NCBI GenBank assembly: GCA_963664625.1
Contig: OY761541.1
Location: 620,001 to 684,000 of the forward strand
DNA from: CBDCFV01 sp963664625
Lineage (GTDB): Bacteria; Chloroflexota; Dehalococcoidia; Lucifugimonadales; UBA3495
Direction: 5' to 3'
Length of the DNA stretch: 64,000 bases
The notes under the pieces were generated by a model. It did no database searches. It had not been told where the DNA came from and saw nothing but the letters and a program-made list of their open reading frames with translations. The translations under genes were made by a program, and so were the position numbers. Within the stretch, counting starts at the first letter, position 1; each line of letters begins with the position of its first letter. Positions 48,501 to 60,973 of this stretch are shown here, piece after piece.

Positions 48501-51095
48501 ATGCCCGCGTCAGACGCAGTTTTGCTACCTACCACGGTCCGGCCTGTAAAATACACGTTGAAATTGCAACCGGACTTGGCCCAGTTTACCTTCAAAGGTG
48601 AAGAAAACGTTGACATCGAGGTGGCGGAGTCCACGTCCGAAATAGTGGTAAACGCCGTAGACCTGAAGATCAGCTCGGCTACGGTACATGCAGGCGGGTC
48701 TGCCTACGCCGCCTGCGGCATCACCTATGATGAAGACCGCCAGATGGCCACTTTCTCTTTCAACCAGCCGTTGCCGGTTGGGGATGCCCGTCTTGACGTG
48801 GAGTTCACGGGAGAGCTGAACGACCGCTTGCACGGCTTCTATCGCAGCGAGTACACCACTCCCCAGGGCGAGCAACAGTTCCTGGCGGCGACGCAGTTCG
48901 AAGCAACCGACGCCCGCCGCGCTTTCCCGTGCTGGGACGAACCGGCCCATAAAGCCGTATTCGACGTGACCCTGGTCATTCCCTCCGACCTGGTGGCAAT
49001 CTCCAATGGCCCGGTGATTGAGGAGACCCAGCTTGACGGGGGACTCAAGTCACTGCGGTTCGGTGAAACCCCCATTATGTCAACCTACTTGCTGGCTTTC
49101 GTGGTCGGCGATCTCGTGGGCATTCACCAGCAAGCCAACGAACAGACCACCGTCGGCGTCTGGACAACCAGGGGCAAGGAGGACCAAGGCCGTTTCGCGT
49201 TGGATACCTCGGTAAAGCTCCTGTCCTATTTCAACGACTACTTCGGCATACCGTACCCCTTGGAGAAGCTGGACCATATCGCCATCCCCGACTTTGCCGC
49301 CGGTGCAATGGAGAACTGGGGAGCGATAACTTACCGGGAGACCGCCCTGTTGGTGGACGAAGCCAACTCGTCCGCCGGCACCCGCCAAAGGGTGGCGGAG
49401 GTGGTGGCCCACGAAATGGCCCACATGTGGTTCGGCGACCTGGTCACCATGGCTTGGTGGGACGATCTGTGGCTGAACGAAAGCTTCGCGTCGTGGATGG
49501 GCACCAAGGCCGTGGACTGGCTGTTCCCCGACTGGCAGATGTGGACCCAGTTCGTCAACATGGACACGAACCGGGCCTTGAGCCTCGACGGGCTGAAGAA
49601 CTCCCACCCCATTGAGCAGGAGGTCAACGACCCGGCCCAGGTGAGCCAGTTGTTCGACGCCATCAGCTATTCCAAGGGCGCGTCGGTCATCAGGATGCTG
49701 GAACAGTTTCTGGGGCCGGACACTTTCCAGCGGGGCCTCAACCGTTATCTGACCGCCAACGAGTACGGCAACGCCCGGACAGAGGACCTGTGGTCCGCCC
49801 TGGAAGGCGCTTCCGGCCAGCCGGTCACTTCGATAATGGACTCCTGGACCAACCAGATGGGATACCCGGTCCTGCGGGTCGAGGCCAACCAAGGCCAGGA
49901 CCAGGTCGACGTCGTTCTGCACCAGGAAAGGTTCGTATACGACCGGTTGTTGGGCGACGAGGGGCCGGAGCCGGAGGTGTGGCGCGTTCCCGTGTCAATC
50001 TCCGCCGGTAACGGGGATGCGGCGGCTTCAATGGTAATGGACGGCCGCGATGCTATCCTTACAGTGCCCACTCACCAGCCTGCCGGCGGACGCTGGTGGA
50101 AGGTCAACCCTCAACAGACCGGGTTCTTCCGGGTCAACTACCCGCCGGAAGGGTGGGAACAGTTGGTGCCGGCGATCCAGTCCCTGTCGTTGCCGCCCAC
50201 CGACCGATTGGGAATCCAGAACGATGCCTACGCCCTGTCGCGGGCGGGGTTGCTTCCCGTTACCCAGTTCCTTTCCATGGCCCACGCTTATACCAACGAG
50301 AACGACGCCTCCGTTTGGAGCGACCTGGCCAGCAACCTCCGCGACGTCGAAGGTCTGTTGGCCGACGAGCCGATTCACGGCGCATTCCGAGGCTTCGCCC
50401 AGGACCTCTTCCGCCCAGCGGCCAACCGGTCCGGCTGGGAAGCCCAAGCCGGTGAAGGCCACATGGACGCGCTGCTGCGCAGCACGGTGCTGAGCCAGGC
50501 CGGCGGCTACGGAGACTTGGAGATATTAGCGCAGGCCAACGACCGGTTCCTGCGTTTCTTGGAAGACCCCGATTCCCTGCGCCCCGACATCCGAGGAGTG
50601 GTATACAGCCTAGCGGGACAAGCCGGCGACCGCACGACCTACGACCAGATGTGGGAACTGGCGAGGAATACCGGTCTCCAGGAAGAGAAGATGCGGCTGT
50701 TCCTGGCATTGGCCCGGTTCCAGCAGCCGGAGTTGTTGCAGGAAACCTTGGAGCGCACTCTTACGCCGGACGTGCGCTCCCAGGACACCATCAGCGTCGT
50801 TGGAGCAGTGGCCTTCAACCTGAAGGGGCGGGACCTTGCTTGGGATTTCGTCAAGGACAACTGGCCCGAATTTGACCGGCGCTACGGCGGCGGCGGCTTC
50901 GGGTTGATGCGCTTGGTATCCATTTGCGGCGGCTTCACCAGCGAGGAGAGGCTGGCCGACGTAGAGAACTTCTTTGAAGAACATCCCACCCCGGCCGCTG
51001 AAAGGACCATCCGCCAAGCCTTGGAGCGGGTGCGCTTGAACATCAAGTGGCTGGAGCGCAACCGGACCGAGGTAGCCAACTGGTTCGGCGGCTAG
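48501..51095 (+). CDS. M1 family zinc aminopeptidase
   Basis: An 864-residue gluzincin. N-terminal beta domain (PVKYTLKLQPDL), exopeptidase motif GAMENWGA at residues 268-274, zinc site HEMAHMWF with H304 and the third ligand E in WLNESFASW (HExxH-x18-E), catalytic domain, then an ERAP1-like C-terminal helical domain with LGIQNDAYALSRAGLLP. Removes N-terminal residues from peptides. GGAGG lies 9 nt before ATG 48501. The next gene begins 9 nt downstream. Confidence 0.96.
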   Translation: MPASDAVLLPTTVRPVKYTLKLQPDLAQFTFKGEENVDIEVAESTSEIVVNAVDLKISSATVHAGGSAYAACGITYDEDRQMATFSFNQPLPVGDARLDVEFTGELNDRLHGFYRSEYTTPQGEQQFLAATQFEATDARRAFPCWDEPAHKAVFDVTLVIPSDLVAISNGPVIEETQLDGGLKSLRFGETPIMSTYLLAFVVGDLVGIHQQANEQTTVGVWTTRGKEDQGRFALDTSVKLLSYFNDYFGIPYPLEKLDHIAIPDFAAGAMENWGAITYRETALLVDEANSSAGTRQRVAEVVAHEMAHMWFGDLVTMAWWDDLWLNESFASWMGTKAVDWLFPDWQMWTQFVNMDTNRALSLDGLKNSHPIEQEVNDPAQVSQLFDAISYSKGASVIRMLEQFLGPDTFQRGLNRYLTANEYGNARTEDLWSALEGASGQPVTSIMDSWTNQMGYPVLRVEANQGQDQVDVVLHQERFVYDRLLGDEGPEPEVWRVPVSISAGNGDAAASMVMDGRDAILTVPTHQPAGGRWWKVNPQQTGFFRVNYPPEGWEQLVPAIQSLSLPPTDRLGIQNDAYALSRAGLLPVTQFLSMAHAYTNENDASVWSDLASNLRDVEGLLADEPIHGAFRGFAQDLFRPAANRSGWEAQAGEGHMDALLRSTVLSQAGGYGDLEILAQANDRFLRFLEDPDSLRPDIRGVVYSLAGQAGDRTTYDQMWELARNTGLQEEKMRLFLALARFQQPELLQETLERTLTPDVRSQDTISVVGAVAFNLKGRDLAWDFVKDNWPEFDRRYGGGGFGLMRLVSICGGFTSEERLADVENFFEEHPTPAAERTIRQALERVRLNIKWLERNRTEVANWFGG

Positions 51096-51104
51096 GCGCA
51101 AGCG

Positions 51105-51674
51105 ATGGCTTTCATAGACGCAGTGTCGGCGCTTAACGGATTTAAGCGCCGCCGGATCATCCGGGACTATGTGATTATCGGCGCAGTTGCCGCCACTGCG
51201 TATATGGAGCCGGTATCCACTGAGGACATCGACGTTGTAATCCTGGTGGATACCGATGAAGAATATCTGCAAGCCTACGGTATCATCGCTGAGCAGTCGG
51301 AAAGGCAGGAGGGAATGCATCAGATATTAGGTGGCGTTCCAATTAAGCTATTCCCGACCACGGTTATGACACTTTACCGCGATACCGTGGAGCAGGCGAA
51401 CAAGGTCCGGATTGGCAACGTGAGGGCTAAAGTAGCGACTGTCGAGCACCTGATTTTACTGTACCTTACAGCCAATCGTCAGCGTGACCGATTGCGTGTC
51501 GGGTATCTCCTTGAAGACACGGATGAAAGCAAACTGCAAACCTTGTTGGACAGGTTCGACGATGCCGAAAAAACCCTTACCGGCAGACTCCAAAGCATAC
51601 GCGGAATTAGCGTTCCGCGAGAAAGAGAAATGGCATCGTCGCCGCAAGCGGATGAGCCTGGCCCGGAAACTTGA
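51105..51674 (+). CDS. Nucleotidyltransferase of the AbiEii/AbiGii type
   Basis: A 189-residue nucleotidyltransferase-fold protein. Key segment: YVIIGAVAATAYMEPVSTED followed by IDVVI, which matches the G-(G/A)-x-A-x-x-x-Y ... T-x-D-I-D pattern of AbiEii-like toxins. Further on: VRAKVATVEHLILLYLTANR and DRLRVGYLLEDTD. The last ~37 codons overlap, in another frame, the small downstream gene at 51562, and look shadow-like. The catalytic end may therefore be earlier or a frameshift may be involved. Possible toxin or TA component. Confidence 0.75.
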   Translation: MAFIDAVSALNGFKRRRIIRDYVIIGAVAATAYMEPVSTEDIDVVILVDTDEEYLQAYGIIAEQSERQEGMHQILGGVPIKLFPTTVMTLYRDTVEQANKVRIGNVRAKVATVEHLILLYLTANRQRDRLRVGYLLEDTDESKLQTLLDRFDDAEKTLTGRLQSIRGISVPREREMASSPQADEPGPET

Positions 51675-51729
51675 GGCCTTGGACCGAATGCGCGAAAGAC
51701 CCCGGCTGAAGCTGGATATTTCTGAATAA
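51562..51729 (+). CDS. 55-residue basic partner protein of the nucleotidyltransferase
   Basis: A short frame starting MPKKPLPADSKAYAELAFRE and continuing KEKWHRRRKRMSLARKLEAL to DRMRERPRLKLDISE. It is highly charged and helical. It resembles the short proteins commonly encoded next to AbiEii-type nucleotidyltransferases, with their (S/V)xxEKLxxLDRM pattern. It overlaps the upstream gene by 113 nt and ends 12 nt before metH. Confidence 0.6.
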   Translation: MPKKPLPADSKAYAELAFREKEKWHRRRKRMSLARKLEALDRMRERPRLKLDISE

Positions 51730-51741
51730 TGGTTGGTCTTG

Positions 51742-55260
<3,519 letters not shown>

Positions 55261-55269
55261 GGAGGACAC

Positions 55270-56916
55270 GTGGAACCGATAACTCAGGTAGCGTCTCGTT
55301 TGGGGATCAAAGAAGACCACCTGATCCCCTACGGGCACTACAAGGCCAAGGTCTCGTTGGAGGCTTTGAACGACAGGCCCAGCACGTCCACCCAAGGGAA
55401 GCTGGTTGTAGTTACCGGCGTCACGCCCACCCCGGCGGGCGAGGGCAAGACCACCACCGCCATCGGACTGACCCAAGCGATGGGACTGTTGGGACACCGG
55501 GTAACAGTCAACTTGCGTGAGCCTTCGCTGGGGCCGATATACGGAATCAAGGGCGGCGGCACCGGGGGAGGAAAAGCCCGGGTGTTCCCGGAAGACGAGA
55601 TAAACATCCACTTCACCGGCGACGCCCACGCCGTCTCTTCGGCCCACAACCTGCTGGCCGCCCTGGTCGACAACGCGGTCTATCGGGGCGCGGCGTCGGG
55701 CATGGACGCAACGGGCATTCAATGGAGCCGGGTCACCGATGCCTCGGACAGGGCCCTGCGGCACCTGGTAGCCGGATTCGGCGCCAACGGCCCTTTCCGG
55801 GAGACCAGGTTCGACTTCGTGGCGGCGTCGGAGATAATGGCTATCTTGGCGTTGTCCGCCGACCTAGATGATCTCCGGGCGCGGCTGAACAGGATCGTGG
55901 TGGGAACAAACCGGGACGGAGAGCCGGTTACGGTAGAGGACCTGGGGGTCGCCGGCAGCCTGTTGACGGTGCTGCGGCACGCCATCATCCCCAACCTGGT
56001 CCAGACTCTGGAAGGGCAACCGGCTTTCGTTCACACCGGCCCCTTCGGCAACATCGCCCACGGCTGCAACTCCATCGTGGCCGATCGGCTGGCCTTGGGG
56101 TTCGCCGACTACGTTATAACGGAGGCAGGTTTCGCTTCGGACTTGGGTTTTGAAAAGTTCATGCACATCAAGGCGCGCCAGAGCGGGCTAGTGCCTGACG
56201 CGGTGGTGCTGGTTGCCACCATCCGCGCTTTGAGGTGGCATGGCGGAGCGGGCCGCAGGGAGCTGGCACAGCCCAACCTGGAAGCGACGACCACTGGCGC
56301 GGCCAACCTGGCACACCACGTCAAGATCGTCCGTGACTTCGGTCTTCCCGTAGTGGTCGCCATCAACAGGTATGACGACGACGGCGCCGATGAGCTTGCG
56401 GCGGTCGAAAGGGTCGCCCGGGAAGCGGGCGCGACCGACGTCGCGGAAATCTCGGGGTTCACCCACGGCGGAGAGGGCGGAGTCGCCCTTGCCGAAGCCT
56501 TAGTCCGGGTCATAAAGGACAATGCCGGCGCCAACGGCCGACAAGTGCAGTACGCCTATGACCTGGACGCCAGCGTGCAGGACAAGGTACGCGCCTTGGC
56601 GCGGCGTACCTACAACGCCGACGACGTGACTTGGAGCGCGGAAGCACGGCGGAAGTTGCGCTACTTCGAGTCTCAGGGCTGGGGATCGCTGCCAATCTGC
56701 ATGGCCAAGACTCACCTGTCCATTTCCCACGATCCAACCCGGCGCGGCAGCCCGTCGGGCTACGTTTTCCCCATTTCGGACATCCGGGCCTCGGTGGGAG
56801 CCGGGTTCCTGTATACGCTGGCCGGGCAGATTGAGACCCTGCCCGGGCTGCCCACTCGTCCCCGTGCGCTGGACATGGACGTTACTCCGTCCGGAGAGAT
56901 AATCGGCCTGAGTTGA
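55270..56916 (+). CDS. fhs: Formate-tetrahydrofolate ligase
   Basis: A 548-residue formyl-THF synthetase. GTG start with AAGGAGGACAC upstream. P-loop VTPTPAGEGKTTTAIGLTQA near residue 60, LREPSLGPIYGIKGGGTGGG, FTGDAHAVSSAHNLLAALVD, GFASDLGFEKFMHIK and PVVVAINRYDDDGADELAAV. It makes 10-formyl-THF from formate, THF and ATP, supplying one-carbon units, consistent with metH immediately upstream. Confidence 0.98.
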   Translation: MEPITQVASRLGIKEDHLIPYGHYKAKVSLEALNDRPSTSTQGKLVVVTGVTPTPAGEGKTTTAIGLTQAMGLLGHRVTVNLREPSLGPIYGIKGGGTGGGKARVFPEDEINIHFTGDAHAVSSAHNLLAALVDNAVYRGAASGMDATGIQWSRVTDASDRALRHLVAGFGANGPFRETRFDFVAASEIMAILALSADLDDLRARLNRIVVGTNRDGEPVTVEDLGVAGSLLTVLRHAIIPNLVQTLEGQPAFVHTGPFGNIAHGCNSIVADRLALGFADYVITEAGFASDLGFEKFMHIKARQSGLVPDAVVLVATIRALRWHGGAGRRELAQPNLEATTTGAANLAHHVKIVRDFGLPVVVAINRYDDDGADELAAVERVAREAGATDVAEISGFTHGGEGGVALAEALVRVIKDNAGANGRQVQYAYDLDASVQDKVRALARRTYNADDVTWSAEARRKLRYFESQGWGSLPICMAKTHLSISHDPTRRGSPSGYVFPISDIRASVGAGFLYTLAGQIETLPGLPTRPRALDMDVTPSGEIIGLS

Positions 56917-56999
56917 CGGGATACGGGTATCCTTCGCTCCAACCCTTTCCCCAAGTGAATAGGGTAGACAACAAAACAGACCTGAGAAGGAGACTACAG

Positions 57000-57320
57000 A
57001 TGATTTACGACTACCGGGTATACACCTTCAAGCCGGGGGCCATCCCCGAATACATGGCCGCTGTTGAGGAACTTTCCATCCCCATTCGCGCCAAGTACGG
57101 CATCAAGCTGGCCGGGTGGTACTACAGCGACATCGGCCAGTTGAACCGGGTGGTCCACATCTGGGGATACCGCGACCACGCCCACTTGGAAGAAGCCAAG
57201 GCCCAAGTCGCCCAGGACCCCGACTGGACCGGCAAGTACCTCCCCAGGGTCCGCGGCCTGATCGAGGCACAAGAGACCTTCCTGATGCTGTCCCCTGACT
57301 TCGCGCCCCAGCCTGCGTAA
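57000..57320 (+). CDS. NIPSNAP family protein
   Basis: A 106-residue ferredoxin-fold protein: MIYDYRVYTFKPGAIPEYMA, GIKLAGWYYSDIGQLNRVVH, IWGYRDHAHLEEAKAQVAQD and FLMLSPDFAP. The pattern YRxYTxKPGxxxxY ... GxxNxVxHxWxYxD is typical of NIPSNAP proteins. Function poorly known. AAGGAG precedes ATG 57000. Confidence 0.9.
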   Translation: MIYDYRVYTFKPGAIPEYMAAVEELSIPIRAKYGIKLAGWYYSDIGQLNRVVHIWGYRDHAHLEEAKAQVAQDPDWTGKYLPRVRGLIEAQETFLMLSPDFAPQPA

Positions 57321-57360
57321 GGTTGCGGTGCGAGCCTAATGCTCAGACGGCGCCGCCGCG

Positions 57361-57606
57361 ATGAAGACGTACAACTTTATGGTCGTAATTGAGCCGGACG
57401 AGGACCGGTGGTTTGCCTATTGCCCTGCTTTAGAGGATCGAGGCGGCGCCACTTGGGGCTACACAAAGGATGAGGCTAGGGCAAACATCTATGAAGTGCT
57501 GGAAATGACACTAGCGAGCATGATCGATCATGGGGAGCCGATACCGGAAGCGCATGTACCGGGTCACAATGCAGCGGAGGAGTCCTTCATCGCGATCACT
57601 ATATGA
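57361..57606 (+). CDS. hicB: HicB-family antitoxin
   Basis: An 81-residue HicB-type protein: MKTYNFMVVIEPDEDRWFAY, CPALEDRGGATWGYTKDEAR, ANIYEVLEMTLASMIDHGEP. The partial RNase-H fold of HicB antitoxins is recognisable; no C-terminal DNA-binding domain is present. Overlaps hicA by ATGA. Gene order is hicB first, the reverse of the classical hicAB. Confidence 0.88.
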   Translation: MKTYNFMVVIEPDEDRWFAYCPALEDRGGATWGYTKDEARANIYEVLEMTLASMIDHGEPIPEAHVPGHNAAEESFIAITI

Positions 57607-57854
57607 CCCCAATCGACTTCTCTCGTCTTCGTTCAGTTACCGCTCGGCAATTGGTACGGGCTTTGGAAAGAGACGGATTCCTTTTTGAACGGCAGTCAGG
57701 GAGTCATCGGCATTATTATCACTCTGATGGCCGCAGAGTAACGGTTTCATTTCACCGCAATGGAGAAACTTTCTCCCCAAGAACTTTGCGCAGCATGATC
57801 CAGAGGCAGGCTAAATGGACCGAAGATGATCTGAGAAGGCTTGGGCTGTCTTGA
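57603..57854 (+). CDS. hicA: HicA-family mRNA interferase toxin
   Basis: An 83-residue HicA-type protein with dsRBD-like fold: RQLVRALERDGFLFERQSGS followed by HRHYYH (catalytic His in GSHRH), RRVTVSFHRNGETFSPRTLR and MIQRQAKWTEDDL. HicA cleaves mRNA independently of translation and is neutralised by HicB, encoded just upstream. Confidence 0.9.
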   Translation: MTPIDFSRLRSVTARQLVRALERDGFLFERQSGSHRHYYHSDGRRVTVSFHRNGETFSPRTLRSMIQRQAKWTEDDLRRLGLS

Positions 57855-57920
57855 AAAAAGGATCTCGGCAACACTGTGCCTTTCTGCTTTTTTGGTTGAT
57901 CGGAATAAACTGAACGAGGT

Positions 57921-58535
57921 TCAGGGGATCAAGTCACCACCGCATATATCCAGAATTGAATTCACCAACGCCTTCAATTCTGGACAGCGTGAAATAGCTA
58001 CAGACAAATCTTGCCCACGCAGAATGCTTCCGAAATCCCGTGCTTTCGAGTATTGGGACCGATTGTTGCCGCGAGAGAAAATCTCCCGGATACGATGAGA
58101 CGGTGGGTTGCCGTGGTTAACTCCCTCGGGATTGCCGCTGGGAGCCGCTTGATTATGACCAGCTAGTTGCTGAATGCGAGACCAATATGGCAGGAGCCAT
58201 GCCTCTATCTCGTATTGGGCCGCATGTGGATGAAATCTCGTCTCTGGCCCAACCCACACCCTCATTTTTGATTTGGCGTCTGCCGCATTGTCAAAGGCAT
58301 GAGGATTTGTCCCGGTATAAACGTCCGTAAGGGCAATCACATGGTCCCATGCATTTTTGCCATAAAGGAGTTCGTTAACTCTCTTCTTGAGGTCGTTACC
58401 GGTTGGAACGGGGCCGTGGTAAACGTTGGGCGATAAGACTGGCATTCTTCCTGCCAAACGCGGTTCCAGGAATGATCTCAGAACAGGTATGAATGCCTTT
58501 TCAGTCTTGCCCTCAACTATTAGCTTAATCCTCAA
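57921..58535 (-). CDS. DUF4276 (TOPRIM-like) protein
   Basis: A 204-residue protein: MRIKLIVEGKTEKAFIPVLR, VIALTDVYTGTNPHAF, HAAQYEIEAWLLPYWSRIQQ. The VEGKTE, DxYT and EIEAWLL motifs match DUF4276, distantly related to TOPRIM nuclease domains. It overlaps the upstream AAA ATPase gene by 4 nt. DUF4276 proteins frequently accompany AAA/ABC-type ATPases in predicted defence cassettes, so a nuclease-effector role is inferred. Confidence 0.85.
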   Translation of the reverse strand: MRIKLIVEGKTEKAFIPVLRSFLEPRLAGRMPVLSPNVYHGPVPTGNDLKKRVNELLYGKNAWDHVIALTDVYTGTNPHAFDNAADAKSKMRVWVGPETRFHPHAAQYEIEAWLLPYWSRIQQLAGHNQAAPSGNPEGVNHGNPPSHRIREIFSRGNNRSQYSKARDFGSILRGQDLSVAISRCPELKALVNSILDICGGDLIP

Positions 58536-59680
58536 GCCCTACCGCCCAACTCTCCCATTTGCCACACTTCGTCCAAACTGTAGTCCTTTAACCACCCTTC
58601 CAGATCAAGAGAATCGGCCCAGGTCATCGTAGCCCCGCCATCCTCACAAATATCCATTACAACGACTTCGTGTGGTTCAAGAAACCGGACGAGCCTGTCC
58701 GAGTGAGTAGCGACTATTACCTGGGTCCTGTCTGACGCTTCACGCAGCAGATCAGCAAGTATAGCGAGCAATTCAGGGTGAAGGCTCACTTCTGGCTCAT
58801 CTATCATCGTAATGGCAGGCAGATGCGGACTCTGCAACAAAGAGGCGATCCAAAGAAATCGCAATGTGCCTTCCGATAGTTCGTGCATATAGAACGGGTG
58901 TGTGAAACCTCTCTCTTGCCAGGTAATTGAAACCATTCCCGCGGCCACTGTCGGAAATCCGAGTGATTCAAAACCGGGAAAGGACGCTCTTAGCGAGTCT
59001 TCAATGGCCTCATATTTGTGAGGATTAGATTCTCGGAGATTGTAGAGACACGACGCCAAGTCTTCTCCGTTTTCACCAGGCAGGACAGTCGGCCTCAACT
59101 GCTGAGGCAGCTTGATAGGAGCCAGCCGATGTACGTCCAAGACGTGGTATCGTGGTATGGGATTCAATATTCGTCTAACTTGTTCGGGTTGTCGGTAGTC
59201 TCTGGCGAGTTGTGACAACGCGGACTCCAGCCAGTTGTACTCCCAGTTCGGTTCAACGTAATCGCCAATCCTAGGATCAAAATAACGAACCTCGCCCGCT
59301 TTGCACTGAATGTATTTGAAAGGCGGAGGGCATGAGTCTCGGATTTGGTCCAGAATTTCCTCTGAAATGGCGTGTCCGGTGCCCTGTGGCGTCAGTCGCA
59401 AATGGTAGCGCATAGGTGACTGAGCAAGCACCGTCATCATGGTGCTGAAAGACATCTCTGTCTGCTCACGGCGGGTTATAACGCTCCAAATCCCTCCCAT
59501 GTTGTTGAGGTAATTGCTCAAATTACCCTGAGCCGAAGCGGCCAGCAACGATACTACATCCATAAATGAAGTCTTCCCAACACCATTTGCCCCGATCATA
59601 ACCATCAACGGCCGCATTTCCAAGTCGATATTACGTAGCCGTCGAAATCCAGTTATCCCGATCCTTTCGATTCCCGGCAT
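58532..59680 (-). CDS. AAA (ABC/OLD-like) ATPase, partner of DUF4276
   Basis: A 382-residue RecF/OLD-like AAA ATPase: ITGFRRLRNIDLEMRPLMVM, Walker A GANGVGKTSFMD at residues 30-41, signature HELSEGTLRFLWIASLL, Walker B AITMIDEPEVSLHPELLAIL and H-motif VIVATHSDRLVRFLEP. Overlaps DUF4276 by 4 nt, so the two are coupled. The arrangement recalls ATPase-plus-TOPRIM defence systems such as PARIS (AriA/AriB) and OLD systems, but DUF4276 differs from DUF4435. Convergent with hicBA. Confidence 0.9.
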   Translation of the reverse strand: MPGIERIGITGFRRLRNIDLEMRPLMVMIGANGVGKTSFMDVVSLLAASAQGNLSNYLNNMGGIWSVITRREQTEMSFSTMMTVLAQSPMRYHLRLTPQGTGHAISEEILDQIRDSCPPPFKYIQCKAGEVRYFDPRIGDYVEPNWEYNWLESALSQLARDYRQPEQVRRILNPIPRYHVLDVHRLAPIKLPQQLRPTVLPGENGEDLASCLYNLRESNPHKYEAIEDSLRASFPGFESLGFPTVAAGMVSITWQERGFTHPFYMHELSEGTLRFLWIASLLQSPHLPAITMIDEPEVSLHPELLAILADLLREASDRTQVIVATHSDRLVRFLEPHEVVVMDICEDGGATMTWADSLDLEGWLKDYSLDEVWQMGELGGRA

Positions 59681-59770
59681 CCGTCATTACCTCATGATCT
59701 CGCGGTAACAGATGTTGCCACCGAGAGTGCCTAGCTTCATGCGTCGATCGGCGTTTTAAGAGGTGCCCTC

Positions 59771-60871
59771 CTAATTATGGCACCCCCTGGCCTGTATATC
59801 CCACACCACCTCGACCTTGCCGTTGCGGACTCCTACGAAACGGTCCCAACGGCTGACGGTGGCGTCCTGCTGGGAAGGGATCATCGCCACCTGGTCGCCG
59901 GGTTCCAGGCGGACGCCGGGCTCCACGTTGAAGATCACGTGCTCGGGGTCCATTGAGGACACCGTTACTCCCGGCCTGCCCTCAACCTCCGGCAAGCCGC
60001 TCAAAGTGCTGATGGTCCTCTGGCCCGCGTCGCCGATGGCCACGCCGGGACGGGGGGCGCTTATGACCGTGGTCAACACCTTGCCGGCGTAGTTGAACTC
60101 GGTCATATAGCCGTAGTGAGTCTCCATGATCAAGTAGCTGCCGCCCTGGATTTCGGTCACGCCCGGTATCTCTCCCGCTACGTCGTAGCTCCAGGTCTCG
60201 CCGGTGGAAACTATTTCTACAGGGATACCGGCGGAGACAATGGCGTCCTTCAGGTCGATTACTCCCTGAATCACCCGGTAACCCTCCGTCACCCTGTCCT
60301 CCCGCTCCGGCATCTCCGGGATGACCTGGTGGCTCATGATTCCCCGGAAGGATACGCCCGGAAGAGAGTGGATGCCCTTGGCTAACTCAACGCCATCCTC
60401 AATGTCCTGTACTCCGCATCGCCCCATTCCTGTCTCCACCTCGATGACCACGCCCAGGTCCACCCCTTGGGCTGAAGCTGCCCGCGACAAGTCCCTGGCG
60501 TTCTCCAGGTTGTCGCAGGCTACCAGTACCTCCGCCTGCTGCGCCAGCGAACATAGCCGCTCGATTTTCTGCGGGGCAACTACCTCGCTGGTGACGAAAA
60601 CGCTGGGGATGCCGCCATGCACCATCACCTCGGCCTCGGCGACCTTGGCGGAGCACACGCCTCCGTTGGTGCCCCCGCGCCTGGCCTGCCGGTGGGCTAT
60701 CGCCGGGGTCTTGTGGTTCTTGCCGTGGGGACGGAGCTTGCTGTCCCGCCCGGCGTAGTAGTTGGATATCACGTCCATGTTGTTGTCCAGCGCGTCCATG
60801 TCCAATACTAGACACGGCGTTTCCAAGTCCTCAACAGGTGTGCCCGGCAGTGGCCGATAGTTCCGGTCCAT
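59771..60871 (-). CDS. D-threonine aldolase / DSD1-family PLP enzyme
   Basis: A 366-residue alanine-racemase-fold protein of the DSD1/D-threonine aldolase family. VEDLETPCLVLDMDALDNNM, the PLP-lysine segment LRPHGKNHKTPAIAHRQ (K51 and K54), MSHQVIPEMP, IEVETGMGRCG and EIQGGSYLIME. The C-terminal domain has DPEHVIFNVEPG with a probable metal His. It likely cleaves or dehydrates a D-3-hydroxyamino acid. GGGAGGG precedes ATG 60871. Confidence 0.92.
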   Translation of the reverse strand: MDRNYRPLPGTPVEDLETPCLVLDMDALDNNMDVISNYYAGRDSKLRPHGKNHKTPAIAHRQARRGGTNGGVCSAKVAEAEVMVHGGIPSVFVTSEVVAPQKIERLCSLAQQAEVLVACDNLENARDLSRAASAQGVDLGVVIEVETGMGRCGVQDIEDGVELAKGIHSLPGVSFRGIMSHQVIPEMPEREDRVTEGYRVIQGVIDLKDAIVSAGIPVEIVSTGETWSYDVAGEIPGVTEIQGGSYLIMETHYGYMTEFNYAGKVLTTVISAPRPGVAIGDAGQRTISTLSGLPEVEGRPGVTVSSMDPEHVIFNVEPGVRLEPGDQVAMIPSQQDATVSRWDRFVGVRNGKVEVVWDIQARGCHN

Positions 60872-60898
60872 GGTTTCCCTCCCGATGTTGTTTGCTTG

Positions 60899-60951
60899 GT
60901 AGAGGCGCCTCTGGTGGGCACCCCTGGGCAGCCACGAGGGCTGCCCCTGCG
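60899..60951. repeat. GTAGAGGC repeat between the two PLP-fold genes
   Basis: GTAGAGGCGCCTCTGGTGGG followed by CACCCCTGGGCAGCCACGAG and GGCTGCCCCTGCGG. A diverged member of the GTAGGGGC family, here between two minus-strand genes. No gene in the 102-bp gap. Confidence 0.6.
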
Positions 60952-60973
60952 GCAATCAATCGCCGCAGGGTAT

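Noticed and set aside
51721..51741. Cobalamin riboswitch upstream of metH
   Set aside because: Only 12 nt separate metH from the preceding small gene, too short to hold one, and no B12-box-like sequence was seen.
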